Positions 10,748 to 23,235 of a stretch of DNA of 64,000 nt are shown here, piece after piece. The number at the start of each line of letters is the position of its first letter. Positions within the stretch are counted from its first letter, which is position 1. The DNA lies in assembly GCA_025201375.1 (NCBI GenBank), contig JAIWZP010000054.1, forward strand, positions 1 through 64,000, given 5' to 3'. The translations under genes and the position numbers were made by a program. This DNA comes from Gongronella butleri. Taxonomy: Eukaryota > Mucoromycota > Mucoromycetes > Mucorales > Cunninghamellaceae. The notes under the pieces are model-generated. The model was not told the origin of the DNA. It made no database searches and worked only from the letters and a program-made list of their open reading frames with translations.

Positions 10748-13700
10748 TTCTTTTTTTTTTTGCCATTTGTACGCCATCCCCCCCCCCTTTGCTTTTTTTT
10801 TTTCCTCACTTGTCTCGCTTTTTCCCTTTCCCCCCTGTACCAAATTGGCTATCAAATTTCTTTCTTTCCTGGACATCTAAATTTAAATTAAGTAAAACAA
10901 ATTGTAGCTTTTAATTCTCCCTCCTTTTTCTTTTGACTCACATCTAGTTCTCTCACGCGCATTCACTGATCCCATGCTCTTCAATAAAAAAAGAAACCTG
11001 ATCCCTTTCTTCATTGTTTTCTTGTTTTTTGGTATGATAGAAAAAAAACTGTGGTTTTTATGATCCCTTTCCCCTATTTGACATGCATTTTGCCCTCATT
11101 CATTGCAAGAAACAGATGTGCGTCTCCTTTTTCTACCAATTTGGAATAAAGTTCTCCAAGGATGAAGGCGCAGAGGCATTGGCCAATTTTCTTTTAGCAG
11201 CAAAGAAATCATGGAAAACCTGCATTTAGAGTTTTACCTGCAAGCGCTACTTTTGGGCTGCAATGGCTGCAATTGTGCCCTAAAATATGCACCGGCCTCT
11301 TTGGGCTGGCTGGGGAGTTTTGTCTCTCCCCCGCATTTGGAACAGCGGAACGACCGCATGTGGTGTCACATCGCAACGTCGGTGTCACTTCTTTTTCCCC
11401 CTTTCCATAACACGATGCCTAAAATAGAAGCTGGCCCACCACAATGGCATCTCCGGCGCCCATTTCGTTGCAATCGTGAACGTGCCAATTGACACCTGGC
11501 AGCTGCACACATGCCAACAAAAGAACAAAAAATGGCGGCAAATCTCTTGTGCCGCGGCACACTGTTTCTATTTTCTCATGCAATGCAATATTCTCAACGG
11601 GGTGTCATAACATGGGTGGACGTGTCATGGACAACGAGCCACGGCGGGGCACGAATTCATAGCAACCCTTGGCGTTTATGCTCACAATCAGATGAAAAAA
11701 ACCGGGGATTCCCACCCTTTGTCATGTGGGCGATCCCCCTGAGATTCGTGCAATGATGTACGCCCGCGTCTTGTGCTTGGCAATCTGCAGCTGCAGAACT
11801 AATTGTGGCTTTTAGAGTGTGGCCATCTTGGTCGGTTTGTTTTTTTCTTCTTTTTATAATCTTTTCTGCGTGATCTTGGCTTTCCAACATGCATTCCATG
11901 TCGCATGAGCATATCACTGCAGCACCCCTTTAGGCACTGTCGCGCACCAATCCTTTCTGGGCTCAAAAAAAAGGGTCAGATTTAGGGTGCTTGCTGACTT
12001 TTTTTTTCCTCGCCCGATTTGGCTCTTTTGTACACTTTTGCTAGTGTGTTTCATGTCCAACGCTCAAAAGATACACCGATGTTGTGCGCCAAGTGCTACG
12101 TAGAACAATATACCCTTGTTGGTGGCACCATGGACAGCAATGCAGACACACTCTATTGAAAAATGAGGCAAAAACAATAGTAAGGGGGGAAGTAAGGGCT
12201 CTGCAGTGACACGGCATTTTTTTTTTTAAAAAAAAACAAATGCCCAAATGCATCATTCAGCTGCAAGGGACACTCCAGAATGGGCTGGCCGGTCAAGCAA
12301 GATGTGTGATTTTATCTGCAATCACGAATAATGAAAAATTTTAGATACATCTTGCACTCCCTCATGCCGCTATCAATAAAGCAAAACTGCCGGCTAATTC
12401 CAACCAGAATGCATTGAAGCGTTGATTTGTCGTTGTGTGCTGTGTATTGAGCGACAAGGGACAAAAAGACAGCAAAAGTGCTCCAGGCATCAAACAATCA
12501 GCGCAAGATCTTTATATTTTGTGGCACACCAAGCACGCCACGAATAGAAACCCAAGAATCTGCGGCATGTTTGGTGCATCGGCATTCAGAAAAAGAGTGA
12601 GGAACGCGTAAAAAAATGCCAAAAAAGCATCAATTAGGTGATTATTGAAGTTACCATAGCTGGACCATGGCTGGACATCTCTTAAATTGAACAGAGTGGC
12701 CCTTGATGCAAATTGAACGCAGTTCACGGGGTTTTGCATCGCAAAATCTATGCACTTTTGGAGAAGCAACTGTCAAAAATTGGATTTTTTGGCCTGTATT
12801 ATTAGCCGATCGCCGAGTACCTTGCATTTTTTGTGCCCATTTTTCTACCATGACTTTGCAATAATTTGGGATCCATTCGGCCAAGGGCATCAAGAGAAAC
12901 AAGGCGAGAAAAACAATGAATCACTGATTTCGGCCTTAATTTTACAAGAAACGCATCATCCCATGACGGAGCTAGCGGATCCTCGAGAAAATTTGGAATT
13001 GTTCAACTTCTGTGTCCACCATTGACCAGTACAAATATGTGGCCACTTGAAAAAGTACCCAACGAGATGTCCAGCAAAAGGCCGGAATTCTTTCGTTTTA
13101 GTCGTTTACACGGCAAGCACGCGACCTACCAGCCCGCCCAGCACTTCATATGAATCAGCAAGATAAAAATTTAAAAAGTGCTTGCATTTCAAGCTGAATC
13201 TATTGAGATGTAGGCGAGCTGGTCCACCAAAGGATCGATTTGGAGCTGGTTACACAATACGATCTCATGTGCCTTCTATCCAATTGCCAAGCTCACTTGG
13301 CATCGTGGATTGTCTGCTATGATGGCCTGGTGTTCTCAATTTGGAGCAATGTAAAAAAAGTGGATTCCAGAGAATTCATCAAATGATTCATTTTTGGGGG
13401 CAAGCAAGATGTCCTGACGAGCAAGGCACTGTGGAGCCTCAAAACGCGTCTTGATGTGAGAAAGGAAGCTTAAAACACCATGTGCGGTTCCATTTGTAGT
13501 CACCACATGTCTCTGGTGCGTGCCACGCTCAATTGCAAATATAGCCATGGGCAAGGCTCCGAAACCAAATTGAAAAAATGGGTCCCCAAAAATCCGCCAA
13601 ACTCTCCAACAAGGAAATGGGCAAGGAAAACCCGCGGGAAATGCCAAAAAAGAGTGGGATCGATCTACTGTTTGACGCGCAATGCACGATTTTAGTTTAA

Positions 13701-14519
13701 ATCTCAAGGGGCAAATGGTACGGAAAAACACGTCCACAGAGCCCCGCTGACGCGTCCATTAGTAAGACAGACGCCAGGTGCATATGTTTGATTAGGAAGA
13801 CGCGCCTGTCACTGGACGACTGACGCGGGTTGGAACGCGTCAAACTTTTAGGCTGAACCTTGCTGTCGCGTTAATTCTGCTAAAACTCATCTTTTTTCAT
13901 AGATCAACGGTGTCTGCATACGCTTCAAGTCGTGCTCTTTCTTGTGGTCTAACTTTCAAGATGCTGCGGCCAATTCTCGTTGAATTTGCCTTGAGACGAA
14001 AAATCGCAGCGTTTTGCGTTTTACGTGGAAACGAACAGATGGACCCCCGGTTTATATTGTATTTCTGCCGGTGAAAGCTGGGTGCTCACCATGGGTGTGA
14101 ATGGCGCGGCGATCTGAGGGACAAAAAAATCTGCATTTTTAAATCGTCGACTGTACCTCTTGGAAAATCCGTGATTTTGAAAATCATGATTGCACCCCAC
14201 CTGGCGATCGCAGAGCCCCAAGGTTGGGCTCATTAAACGAGGAAGCCTTGGGGAATGCTTGGTACCAAGAGCGCCTTGTCTATTGCGTTGTAAATGTTTG
14301 GACAAACAAGCAAAACATTATTTTTGAGGGTTTGGGCGTTTTGCAGTATACGAAAAGGCAAGTCAATAGTGAAAACCTCGTACCTACCCAAGCCGATGGC
14401 TAAGGCGCACGTCGGCGAGACAAAACGTGGCGTCCAAAAAGAGAGAAAAAACGTGCATTATTGCGCATTTTTCATTTTCCGATGAAACGTGTGCAAAAAA
14501 TGTAGAATTTATTATTATT
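10748..14519. other. Gene-poor intergenic region, 3.8 kb
   Basis: No protein family, tRNA or rRNA is recognisable. Open frames are short, lack codon structure and occur on both strands at random. ACGCG-containing words cluster at about 13670-13870. No dispersed repeat copy matching the 22.5-kb or 59.5-kb family was seen. It may hold non-coding transcripts or decayed genes; I see nothing that can be named. Confidence 0.45.
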
Positions 14520-15724
14520 TCACAGATCGAAGAGCAGGTCAGTGTTGCTACGCTGCTGTTGTGGGGCGCTGGATGGTGTCTGGTAGAGCTGTTGTTGTTG
14601 CTGCTGCTGCTTGACTTGCGCCGCCGAAGGTGGCGGGGGGAGGAGCGGGACCAATCCGGAAGAGCCGGTCGTCTGGGTATCCGTGGGTCGAGGCCGGCTG
14701 CGTTTCTATTGTACGTATACACGAGGAGGAAACAAAAAAAAGTCAATGATTCCACGAGATCCGGCACGAAATCGCGTGATAAAAGATATTTTTTCGCGCC
14801 TTACGCCCATGTTGCCAATGCTAATACTGATTGTCTGGCCATCCTTTAAGCTGTAATCCTTCTTGGGGGTGTTGTCCACCTTTGGCTCGGCCTGGCGGCG
14901 CTCAGCCTCCTTCTCGGCGCGCAAGTGCCTATGAAAACAAACTGGGTCAGATCACGGCACCTTGACAGGGCTAAGCTTTTTTTTTTTTCCTCCCATTCCA
15001 AGCCCTTACTTTGCGTGATCTTGCAGCGCCACGTTAAAGTCAAAGGCGTCGCTGCGTTCCTGGAAGCCCATGCCAATGAAAGCGCGGCGGCCCTCGCTCT
15101 CCACTTTGAGAACAAAATATCGGCTCGAGTCCAAGACGCCCTCGACGGAATTGGACGCTGGGTCGTAAGGGCACTCAGCAAAGATATCACCTGCGTCGAA
15201 AAAAAAAAAAACGAATCAATTGCGCGTCGATCAAATGGTCCACCTTGCTTTGTTTCTCGCGGATGCTCACAAATCGTGATTTTTTCCTCGTTTTTTTTTA
15301 CCTGTTTCGCCATCCTCCAAGCGGATGATACAAGCTGAGCCCTTGCCAATGATGCGCAATCGACCCTTCCACGCAAACGACGTGGCCAGATCACCCCACT
15401 CTCCGGCGCTACAGCACAAAAAAGAAAGCGTGTCAAAAGCCATGGACAAACACTAAAAGCCCATTCCATTTTTTTTATCTCGAGCGTATGCATGTTTTGA
15501 CGTCTCTTACCGATAACCTCTCGCAGCGGTTCTTGGGGGGATCTTATACACTAGATGAAGCGAAGAAAAAAATAAAAAAAGAGGGTGAGCACACAAGTGT
15601 TTGGTTCTTTTTGACGAGCTGGTGCCCAGACGCATACAGCTACAGGTGTAAAAAAAAAAAAGCCGCTCTACTCACCAAAGCACTCTCGGATAACCAAAAG
15701 GACACTCTCAAACTCGGTATCCAT
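14520..15724 (-). CDS. NECAP-family adaptin ear-binding endocytic protein
   Basis: Exons 15724-15676, 15550-15511, 15408-15302, 15190-15010, 14928-14805, 14705-14520; 228 residues. The order of motifs follows NECAP: ESVLLVIRECF, VYKIPPRTAARGYR, WKGRLRIIGKGSACIIRLED, FAECPYD, SSRYFVLKVE, AFIGMGFQERSDAFDFNVAL and LKDGQTISISIGNM. Residues 1-130 form the PH-like fold; the tail is Pro/Gln-rich and ends with DLLFDL, an acidic-hydrophobic peptide of the type that binds clathrin or adaptor ears. NECAPs help recycle AP-2 and shape clathrin-coated vesicles. Minus-strand AATAAA overlaps 14508-14513, just after the stop. The start lies only 117 bp from the AMMECR1 stop, so the two are tightly packed on one strand. 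Confidence 0.9.
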
Positions 15725-15841
15725 GATTACAACGGCTGAGAAAAAAAAGACAGGAAGAAAAAAAGGGGGAAAGGGGGGTAAAATGGCACATTTTATTGAC
15801 AGCCCACTGAGGTGGACGAGCCAATCACCTCATAAGCAATT

Positions 15842-16627
15842 CTAATTGGGCAGCTTGTGGCGGCTGCAATAATCTTCATACGACTCCTCGAGTTTTTGGG
15901 ACTGGTAGCGCGTGAGTTGGATGGATTGGCGCTTTGCGTCGTCAATGCGGCCATTGTAGCCACCCTTGCGCAGCAGCGAGTCGATGGCCTCTTCTTTGGT
16001 CCAGCCCTGCTCGACCATGACCTCCGGCAGATACGTCGATGTGGTTTTACGACCATTTTCAAGTGTAAACTCGATCCAAATACCGTGGGTGCCAATTGTC
16101 CAGTCCAAGTAATCCTCGCCAGGCTCAAAATCCGTCAGCAAGGACACGGCGCAGCTCAGGTGCGGTACCTCCTTGAGCGTCACGGGACGGAAGCGCCTAT
16201 CGTGCAGTGCACTGATCAAAAACAATAAAAAAAAAAAGAGTCAGCTCCTCGTGATGACCCAAACTTATCCGCCAAGCAAGTGGGCACGCCGCGCGGGTTC
16301 CCCAATGAGCTACTAATCGCTTTTTTTTTTTTTACCTTGCACACGCATAATGTTCCAAGCCTTGTCGAAGCTTTAGTGGACTAAAGTTGCCGATGCAGCC
16401 TCGTAGGCGGCTCTGACCATGCTGATGGATATGCCAAGTGACGAACAATGGGCTAGACACAGAAATTGACGGTGAGTGAGTGAGATAAACATGGTACATT
16501 GCAAAGAAAAGGCTTACAATGACAAATCTTCAAAGGTTGCCTCGGGTGCTGGCTCGTTGTTTAGGTTGGCAATAAGTGCTTTGAAGCAAAAATCAACATG
16601 GGCGACTTGCACTACCTGCTTGGACAT
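15842..16627 (-). CDS. AMMECR1 domain protein
   Basis: Exons 16627-16518, 16452-16336 and 16211-15842; 198 residues. The invariant AMMECR1 motif LRGCIGNF is present (about residues 53-60), preceded by PLFVTWHI and followed by ALHDRRFRPVTLKEVPHL, DYLDWTIGTHGIWIEF, TYLPEVMVEQGWTKEEAID and SLLRKGGYNG. Length and motif order match eukaryotic AMMECR1-like proteins, whose biochemical role is unsettled despite deep conservation from archaea to human. Minus-strand AATAAA at 15792-15797 is a plausible polyadenylation signal about 45 bp beyond the stop. NECAP follows 117 bp downstream on the same strand. Confidence 0.92.
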
Positions 16628-17020
16628 GGCTTGAAATAGAGGAGAAAAGGTAAAGAAAAGAAAAGGAAAAAGAAGAGAAACAAAAAAAAACGAGAAACAA
16701 ACGACAAAAAGGGGCATCCTTGCTTTTTGTACGTGGAAAATTCGGCTCAGGCGCAAACTCCGATTCGCCTTGTCGCATAGATGGCCAAACAAGTTCCTGA
16801 CTGCCCTGTTTCACCTCACACTTTGGTCCTTTTGAGCCATTGGGTACGATTTTTGAGATTGTTTTTCTGATTCGTGGATGCTTTATTGTGTAAAATGACA
16901 TGCAGAGATGCGAGTGTATAAAATGGATAGAGGAAAAGGAGGAGGAAGGGGGTGCGCAAAACCATCAAAAATAAAAAGAAAGGTAGTGTAGGGGAATCAT
17001 TTCTTCTATTTTTCAATGTT

Positions 17021-18690
17021 TCAAGCCTTGCAATTGGGCTGTGCGTCGATCATGGCGATGGATGCGCCAAGGCACCAGCCAGTCTCAACGCCTTGGATCT
17101 TTTGTGCGGTGCGGACCTGACGATCTGTGGGCAAATCATAGCCAATCTTGAGCAGACTGTAGAGATAGGTCATTTCGAGGCAGAGATCCGGCTTGTTCAA
17201 TTCGGCCAATGCGCCTGGGACGTGGCGGAATGTGTCTGTGAAGGCATTGACGTCGCACACGCGCTGCGCCAGGGAGCCAAGCTCACCGACAGAGAACTCT
17301 TTGGGCATCCCGAGAGGCTGGGTCAAATCATAAAAATAAGAAAAGACAAAAAGATCGCGCTGCTTGAAGGCATCGGTGAGCGAGGGCTGGTACACGCCAT
17401 TGAAGGCGCAGGGCGACGTCAGACACTCGGATTCCTTGCGGAAAAGCGGCTCAATGACGCCACGGCATTGTGCCGAGCCCGCACCGGTGCCGATCAGCTG
17501 GACGTCGATCTTTTCATTGTCTTTTGTCGTGAATGAGATGCTTTCGGAGTGGTTGGTGGGAAGACACGGGTGGTACACGAATTGCTCCTGCCGAGGAGCC
17601 TCTTGGTGTGCCAAGTGCATCTCGACAACGGCCTCCTTGATATGCTGACGCGCCTGATTCAGGCCAAATCCGAGGTATGAGTGCTGGTACAGCTGGTACG
17701 GCTCGCCTTCGCCATAGGCCAGCGGGTACTTGTGCTCGCCTTCCGCCATGCTGATCGATGGTTCAAACACAACCTGCGTCGACGCGCCGCCCAAATCAAA
17801 AACAGCCGCGGACGACCCACGCTTCGATGCAGCAAGTTTGCCAAGCAGGTAATTCACCGTGATCCAAGCATAGACACCTGATAAAAAAAAAAAAAACGAT
17901 GGTCAGACCTCCTTGCCTCCGTGATGTGCATACTTGCCCCTTTTTTTTCTTTCTTTTTCTTTCTTTTTTTTCACTTTACCTTCATCGCTGCCATCCATAA
18001 TGGTGACCGCGTCGTCGCCAGCGAGAGGGAAGGGATAATTGGTCTCAAGATGCGTGCGGACTTGTTTCAAGATGCGATCGCTGGCATCCGGGCCCAACAA
18101 GCGCAAGCCAGCGGTGGCCTTGACAGCCAGGGGCGTGCAATGATGGTATTCGGCGGGAACATTCTTGACCGCTATATCCAGGAGCTTGTCCAAGGAATGC
18201 GCAGCGGCCTCGGGATCATCTTCATAGCTGGACAGGCCGGGTTTGAGCATCTCAAACACCTCGTTCTCCAATTTCGGCTCCTTGTTGCAGAAATTGAAGC
18301 GATAGACGTGCACGCGCGAGCCTGACGAGCCTGCATCGATCATGACGGCGTATTGCTTCATCGGTTTGCCAGGGTAAGCGCGCTGGCATGTTTCTGCTTG
18401 TTGATCGTCTGTGCCTAAACCCCCCCCCAAAAATAGAGCATAAACATGGATAAATTTAGCAACAAATTCAAAATGCAAATCCGAACCTCCAAGCCCTTGC
18501 CAATGCCTTTTTTTCACGAAATTTCTTGGTGTATCGGTCCAAAAACGTTACCTTGGTCGAGCGACGACGAATTGATGTCATCAAACGAGGTCTGCTGCTT
18601 AGGCACCATGACGTAGAGAAACACAAGAAACAGCGCAGCGATGGCGCTCGCCTTGATGAACATAAGCTTGCGGTTTTTGACGGAAGACAT
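17021..18690 (-). CDS. GDA1: Golgi guanosine diphosphatase (GDA1/CD39 family)
   Basis: Exons 18690-18552, 18414-17980 and 17877-17021; 476 residues. A short cytoplasmic tail and one membrane span (about residues 13-30) mark a type II Golgi protein. Apyrase conserved regions appear in order: [16 protein letters not shown] (about 71-86), [26 protein letters not shown] (across the second junction), and [14 protein letters not shown]; Cys pairs follow in the C-terminal half. The enzyme hydrolyses GDP to GMP in the Golgi lumen, which drives GDP-mannose import for glycosylation. The stop is followed by a 393-bp gap before the AMMECR1 start on the same strand. The head-to-head neighbour is the GSK-3 gene, 421 bp away. 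Confidence 0.93.
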
Positions 18691-19111
18691 GATATTCCAA
18701 GGGCGGTCGGTTTGTATGTGAATAGTGGGGCTGGGCCTATATGCGCCTATGGGGACAAAGGTGCTGTTCTTATGTTGGGAAGCCACTTTGAATAACAGGT
18801 GCGTGTACCAAGGTACAGAAAAGAAAAAGTAAAAAGTAAAAAAAAAAAAAAAAAAAAAGAAGGAAACTGATGAAAGCCAAGAGGAAAAAAAGGAAAAAGA
18901 AAATAAAAAAGGGGCCATTTTTTCGATTGTTTTTGTGCTGTCGACATTGTAAACCCCGCTGATTCTGGTTGGCTGATCAAGTTACACCGCCTGGTGGCCT
19001 GTGGTGCGTTGGTGCCCACCCAAATCAACCATTTTGATTATCGTCTCTTTCTTTTTTCGGCTTTTCTTCCCAGTTTCCCTCCTCCTCTTTTCTGTCTCGC
19101 CCCCACTCGTC
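18691..19111. promoter_or_regulatory. Divergent intergenic region between GDA1 and GSK-3 genes
   Basis: A 421-bp region between opposing start codons. It includes an A-rich run at about 18839-18858 and a T/C-rich leader directly before the GSK-3 ATG. No factor site is assigned. Confidence 0.4.
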
Positions 19112-20852
19112 ATGTCGTTGTCCTCTTTTAGTCAATTAAAATTGACTTCTTGTGAGTGCCAAAGCAAAAACGCATGTGAAAAGGGCCGGTGTCTCATTTT
19201 TTTTTTTTGTAGCTCTTACAGGGGACGGCATTGACAGCACGCGCGTGGTGCACGTCCAAGCAAAGAGCAAGACCGACACGGATATCGAATTGCGATACAC
19301 GAAGCAAAAATCGGTGGGTCATGGCTCATTTGGCGTCGTATACCTCGCAAAGATTGTCAACAGCAACGAACTTATTGCAATCAAAAAAGTGCACCAAGAT
19401 AAGCGCTTCAAGGTAAGACTTTTCTTTGTTCCTCGCGGTCGAATTGACGAGAGGGGGGGAGGGCGCGAGAGAGAAAAGGGGCGGGCGGCGTTCCGTCCCC
19501 CACCCCACCCCTTGCCCCTCCCCACGCCTCCTTTTGCTGGATTTTACATTGATGGCTCTCCTCGCCCCTTTCTTTTTTAATAGAACAGAGAGCTGCAAAT
19601 CATGCGCTCGCTCGACCATCCCAATGTTTGCCAACTAAAGGCATACTTTTATACCCAAGAAGACGATTCAAAGGTAAATGTGGAAAAAAAAAAAAAAGAG
19701 GGAAGGAGTGCCATTGATCACACGGCCGGCTCACACGCTTTGGCTTTTTCTCACCGACTGACATCACCGTTTTTTTACTGGCCAGTTTACCAAACGATCC
19801 AAAAAGACCAAGGAATATTTGAATTTGATCATGGACTATATGCCTGAGACCGTGTACTCGCTGTGCCGTTTCTTTGCACGGTCCAAACAGCGCATGCCCA
19901 GCCTCAGCATCAAGCTTTATACGTTTCAATTGTTCCGTGCCTTGGCATTCATCCATCATCTCGGGGTTTGCCATCGTGACATCAAGCCGCAGAACCTGCT
20001 CGTCAACCCATCTACTGGCATACTGCAATTGTGTGATTTTGGGAGGTAATGCGCACCTTCATGATGGGCAATTGCGCCACGGGATCGCTTTTGCACTTTT
20101 TGCACCGCGTGCACCGCCAAAAAGGCATGCTGTGACGCGTCGCGTTCATTTTCAGCGGACCTTGCTCACCCATTTTTTTCTTGCTTAGCGCCAAGATGCT
20201 TGTGTCCAACGAGACCAATGTCGCGTACATTTGCTCGCGCTACTATCGCGCGCCCGAACTGGTCTTTGGCGCCACACGGTACGACTCCGGCATTGACATT
20301 TGGTCGGCGGCGTGCGTAATGGCCGAGATGTATCTGGGTCGGCCCTTGTTCCCGGGCAAGTCGTCGCTCGAGCAATTGGTCGAGATCATGAAGGTGCTTG
20401 GCACACCCACCCCACAAGACATGTTCAAAATGAACCCGGAGGCGTCGAAAAAAAAAGTGACTCAAGTTGATACCACCACCCCATTGGAAAAGGTAAATGA
20501 GAGAAAAAGCGGAGAATGCGCGCGACGCGTAAGAAAAGAACGGGATCGAAAGTCACACGTAATTTTTATGATTTAGATATTCCCGTCGACGTCGTCGTCC
20601 ATTCCCCTGGCGCTTGATTTGCTATCGTCTCTCTTGCTGTACGACAGCAGTAAGCGCCTGACCGCGTCACAGGCCATGACCCACCCATTTTTTGATGAGC
20701 TGCGCCAAGTGGCGGCCTGCTCGTCGGCCACATCGACTTCCTCCTCCTCCTCCTCCTTGCGCCAACAACAGCCGTGGCCACCCATTTTTGACTGGAAGGA
20801 TCAAGAAAAAGAAATCCACAAGGACGTCATGGACGTCTCTGTACAACGATAA
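19112..20852 (+). CDS. Glycogen synthase kinase-3 family Ser/Thr protein kinase
   Basis: Exons 19112-19151, 19213-19412, 19584-19673, 19786-20045, 20189-20492, 20577-20852; 389 residues. The glycine loop is [12 protein letters not shown]; the ATP-binding Lys is about residue 71 in AIKKV; the catalytic loop [11 protein letters not shown] has Asp near 175; DFG is near 194-196. The activation loop [17 protein letters not shown] is diagnostic of GSK-3, with the autophosphorylated Tyr near 210. Domain end is [14 protein letters not shown], followed by a Ser-rich tail. Yeast relatives (Rim11, Mck1) control meiosis and stress responses. The second exon could begin 9 bp later at another in-frame AG, removing three residues; I chose the first AG after the T run. 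It ends 193 bp from the convergent FCP1-like gene. Confidence 0.93.
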
Positions 20853-21045
20853 ATCAAGCAAGATCCTCCTTCTCGCCCGCTTATTTCTCATCCATCGTTG
20901 TTTCCACTCACACACACACCCGTTGAATTGCTCCTCCTTTTGCTTCACCATCTCCCTTTTCCCATTTACAAAGTTCGCTCATGCACACACGCGCGCGCAA
21001 ATACACAATGGACTCGATGACAGGCTCGGACATGATTTTTTTTAT

Positions 21046-22086
21046 TTACTCGTGCTTTGCTCTCTTTCTCTTTCGACGTCGCCGGGGTATAGCAGGCTGT
21101 GACTGGTCAGGAGTTGATGGTGGAGCGTGATCTTGCGGTTGTGGCGTGGAAGCATCATGAGATGCTGCAATGAGAGGCGGGTTGTGCTGCTTTTTAGGCT
21201 CCTCCGTGACAATGACCTCCGTGCCCTTGGTTAGGCCGACAAAGCCCACCTTGGCCACGTTGCCGATCATGTAGAAACGGCATTGGATGTCAAGGTCAGA
21301 AAATGTCGAGTCCTTTAGGGTGAATTTGTCATTGTAGGGCGTGGTGCGTATAAATCCTGGCACATTTGTCTCGAGGCATAGCCTGTCCAAGTACTGCATG
21401 ACACGGAGCAACTCCTGATCGCCGTGGGTGCCAAAGTCCGGGTCAGTGTGGTGAAACGTCCTGACAGCCACACAATTGAATGGTTGCATTGTGATTTTCC
21501 GTGGAGAGTCGTCGAGGACAATGATGTTGGACAAGTCGTAGTGCGGCTGGTGGTCGCGTAACAATGGCGCGTCAATCAGGCGCTGCAGATCCTTGCACGT
21601 GGGCACCTTGGCGTCAAATTGTTCCTGTGTCAGGCCAAGGTCCTCGCGCGTCCACACCGCCAGCAATGAACGTCGCTTTTTCCCAAACAAATGCAGCATG
21701 TTATGAACGGATTTGCGGCTCGCTGAGGACCACACCATGACCTCGAACCGTGCAAAGATGTACCGCAAAAACAGGTCAATGTGCGGCCTCACATACATGG
21801 ATTTGCGATTTTTGTTGCGCGAAAGTAGTGTGCCATTGAGGTCAAGCACCAACAGCTGCCGTGATCGCTGCATAGTGTCAAGTGTTGTGGAAGCTTGCCT
21901 CGCAAGCTCTACATACGAAGGAGCAAGACGGTTCAGGTGCCGGTCTGCATGCCATAAAACTTGTTGTATTGGCTGATCTTGCTTTGGAGCGGCTGGATCC
22001 AGCGCAACACGAGCAGGTATTTCAATAGGCACCGCTGCAGAAGGTGGCTCGTTCATGTCTCGGGGTGCTTCTATAGACGGGACCAT
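21046..22086 (-). CDS. FCP1/NIF-type HAD-fold phosphatase-like protein with Asn in the catalytic motif
   Basis: Single exon, 346 residues from the ATG at 22086. LLVLDLNGTLLSR is the HAD motif I, followed by YVRPHIDLFLRYIF, FEVMVWSSASRKSVHNM and NIIVLDDSPRKI, the FCP1-homology layout also seen in TIM50 and CTD phosphatases. In motif I the second acid (canonical D-x-D-x-T) is Asn; fungal relatives with this change are known, and activity is uncertain. The C-terminus is Pro-rich and ends in a basic cluster (RRRRKRKR), a possible nuclear signal. An upstream in-frame ATG at 22194 would add 36 mostly hydrophobic residues across a TTTC-repeat; I read that as a leader, but it could be a membrane anchor. 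Confidence 0.75.
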   Translation of the reverse strand: MVPSIEAPRDMNEPPSAAVPIEIPARVALDPAAPKQDQPIQQVLWHADRHLNRLAPSYVELARQASTTLDTMQRSRQLLVLDLNGTLLSRNKNRKSMYVRPHIDLFLRYIFARFEVMVWSSASRKSVHNMLHLFGKKRRSLLAVWTREDLGLTQEQFDAKVPTCKDLQRLIDAPLLRDHQPHYDLSNIIVLDDSPRKITMQPFNCVAVRTFHHTDPDFGTHGDQELLRVMQYLDRLCLETNVPGFIRTTPYNDKFTLKDSTFSDLDIQCRFYMIGNVAKVGFVGLTKGTEVIVTEEPKKQHNPPLIAASHDASTPQPQDHAPPSTPDQSQPAIPRRRRKRKRAKHE

Positions 22087-22469
22087 GATAAAAAAGCGAT
22101 GTATGATAAAAAAATAAAAAAGAAAGAAAGAAAGAAAGAAAAGAATAGATAAAAAGCCAGCAGCGCTTTTCATAATGCTGCCTTGCTGCGGCATCTCAAT
22201 GTTCTCAACTTTTACGTTTCACCGTGGACAGATCAGAAAGGCACACTACCGGAGCAACACGTTCAAAATCACGCTACTGTATCTGAAGCAAAACCATGAA
22301 CATTCACATGCTTAATTACACCTTTCGCGCTCTCCAATACTGTAATACTGTAACACATCACTTTTTTGTTGTTACTGAGATGCTAACAACAGGAGGAGTG
22401 GACGACGGTGCAGTGCACTGCCAAGAACAAAAGGTATTCTGTAACCTATGATACAGTACACAAGTCGAA
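22087..22469. other. Upstream flank of the FCP1-like gene
   Basis: Contains an AAAG tetranucleotide run (about 22119-22142) and an AT-rich stretch with paired TACTGTA-type words near 22330-22350. No gene seen. Confidence 0.5.
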
Positions 22470-23235
22470 AGGCGTGTTTTTCAGACTTTGCCGGCCTGCT
22501 GTGCCTCCAGAATTATTTTTACAGCCTGCCTGCCCGCCGATGAAAACCGCGTCACGGCACGAGCTACTCAGCTCAGTGCTCGTGATGGGTCTCACCGATT
22601 TTTTTTGAGCCTGCAAATTCCAAAAACCTCCCATTTGTACTATTTTGCATTCATCTGCTCATCTGCATGGTTGACCCCGCTCAAAAATAGCTGCATCGCG
22701 TTCAGCGCAAAATTTGCAACAAAAAAGCTTAAAACCTCAAAGCGCTGCGGGCACTTTTGAAAAATTCAGGGGTCACTCAGGGGTCACACATTTCAATCTC
22801 AGAAAATGTCAAATTTGGGAAATTTCGAACTCCGAGTGATCAATGCATCCCAAACAGGTAGCTCTGACAATTGGCCATTGGCTGAAAAAATGGCAAGTCG
22901 CCCCAAAGTAAGAAAAAAGCCCAAAGAGTGACGCATGAACGGCGATCGACTGAGAAAATTGCCTAGGTTGAGCAAATTTTTTTGCAAAAATTTAAGGTCT
23001 GACACTTCCAAATTAAGGTGCCTATAAAATTGCATGGAATTTTTTTTCTGTCATATTTTTTTACGTACCATATTTTTTTATTTTGCACATTTTTGTGCGC
23101 TGAGTGGTGGGCTGTAGGCTGTTGAAATGACCGATGCAAAAAGTCAACACCCAAGCTAGCGCGCTGCAAGTCATTCCATTAGATGCTTTGCCCCCTATTT
23201 GCTAATAAAACTGCAGTAAAAATCACATGTTGTTT
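22470..23235 (+). repeat. Composite dispersed repeat, copy 1
   Basis: The stretch aligns by eye over about 0.75 kb with 59420-60275 in the same orientation. Shared landmarks in order: ctgtgcctccaga, gcccgcc followed by atgaaa, aaatttgcaacaaaaaagct, ttcaggggtcactcagg, the stretch from 22840 matching the one from 59832 (tcaatgcatcccaaacaggt), aacggcgatcgactgagaaa, and caagtcattccattagatg. It has no long open frame, so it looks like a non-autonomous element or a decayed one. Its left portion is the same unit that occurs in tandem around 55370-55625. Confidence 0.75.

Noticed and set aside
22087..22194. N-terminal 36-residue extension of the FCP1-like protein as a signal anchor
   Set aside because: It is coded mostly by a TTTC/TTTT leader typical of 5' untranslated regions here; kept only as an alternative start.
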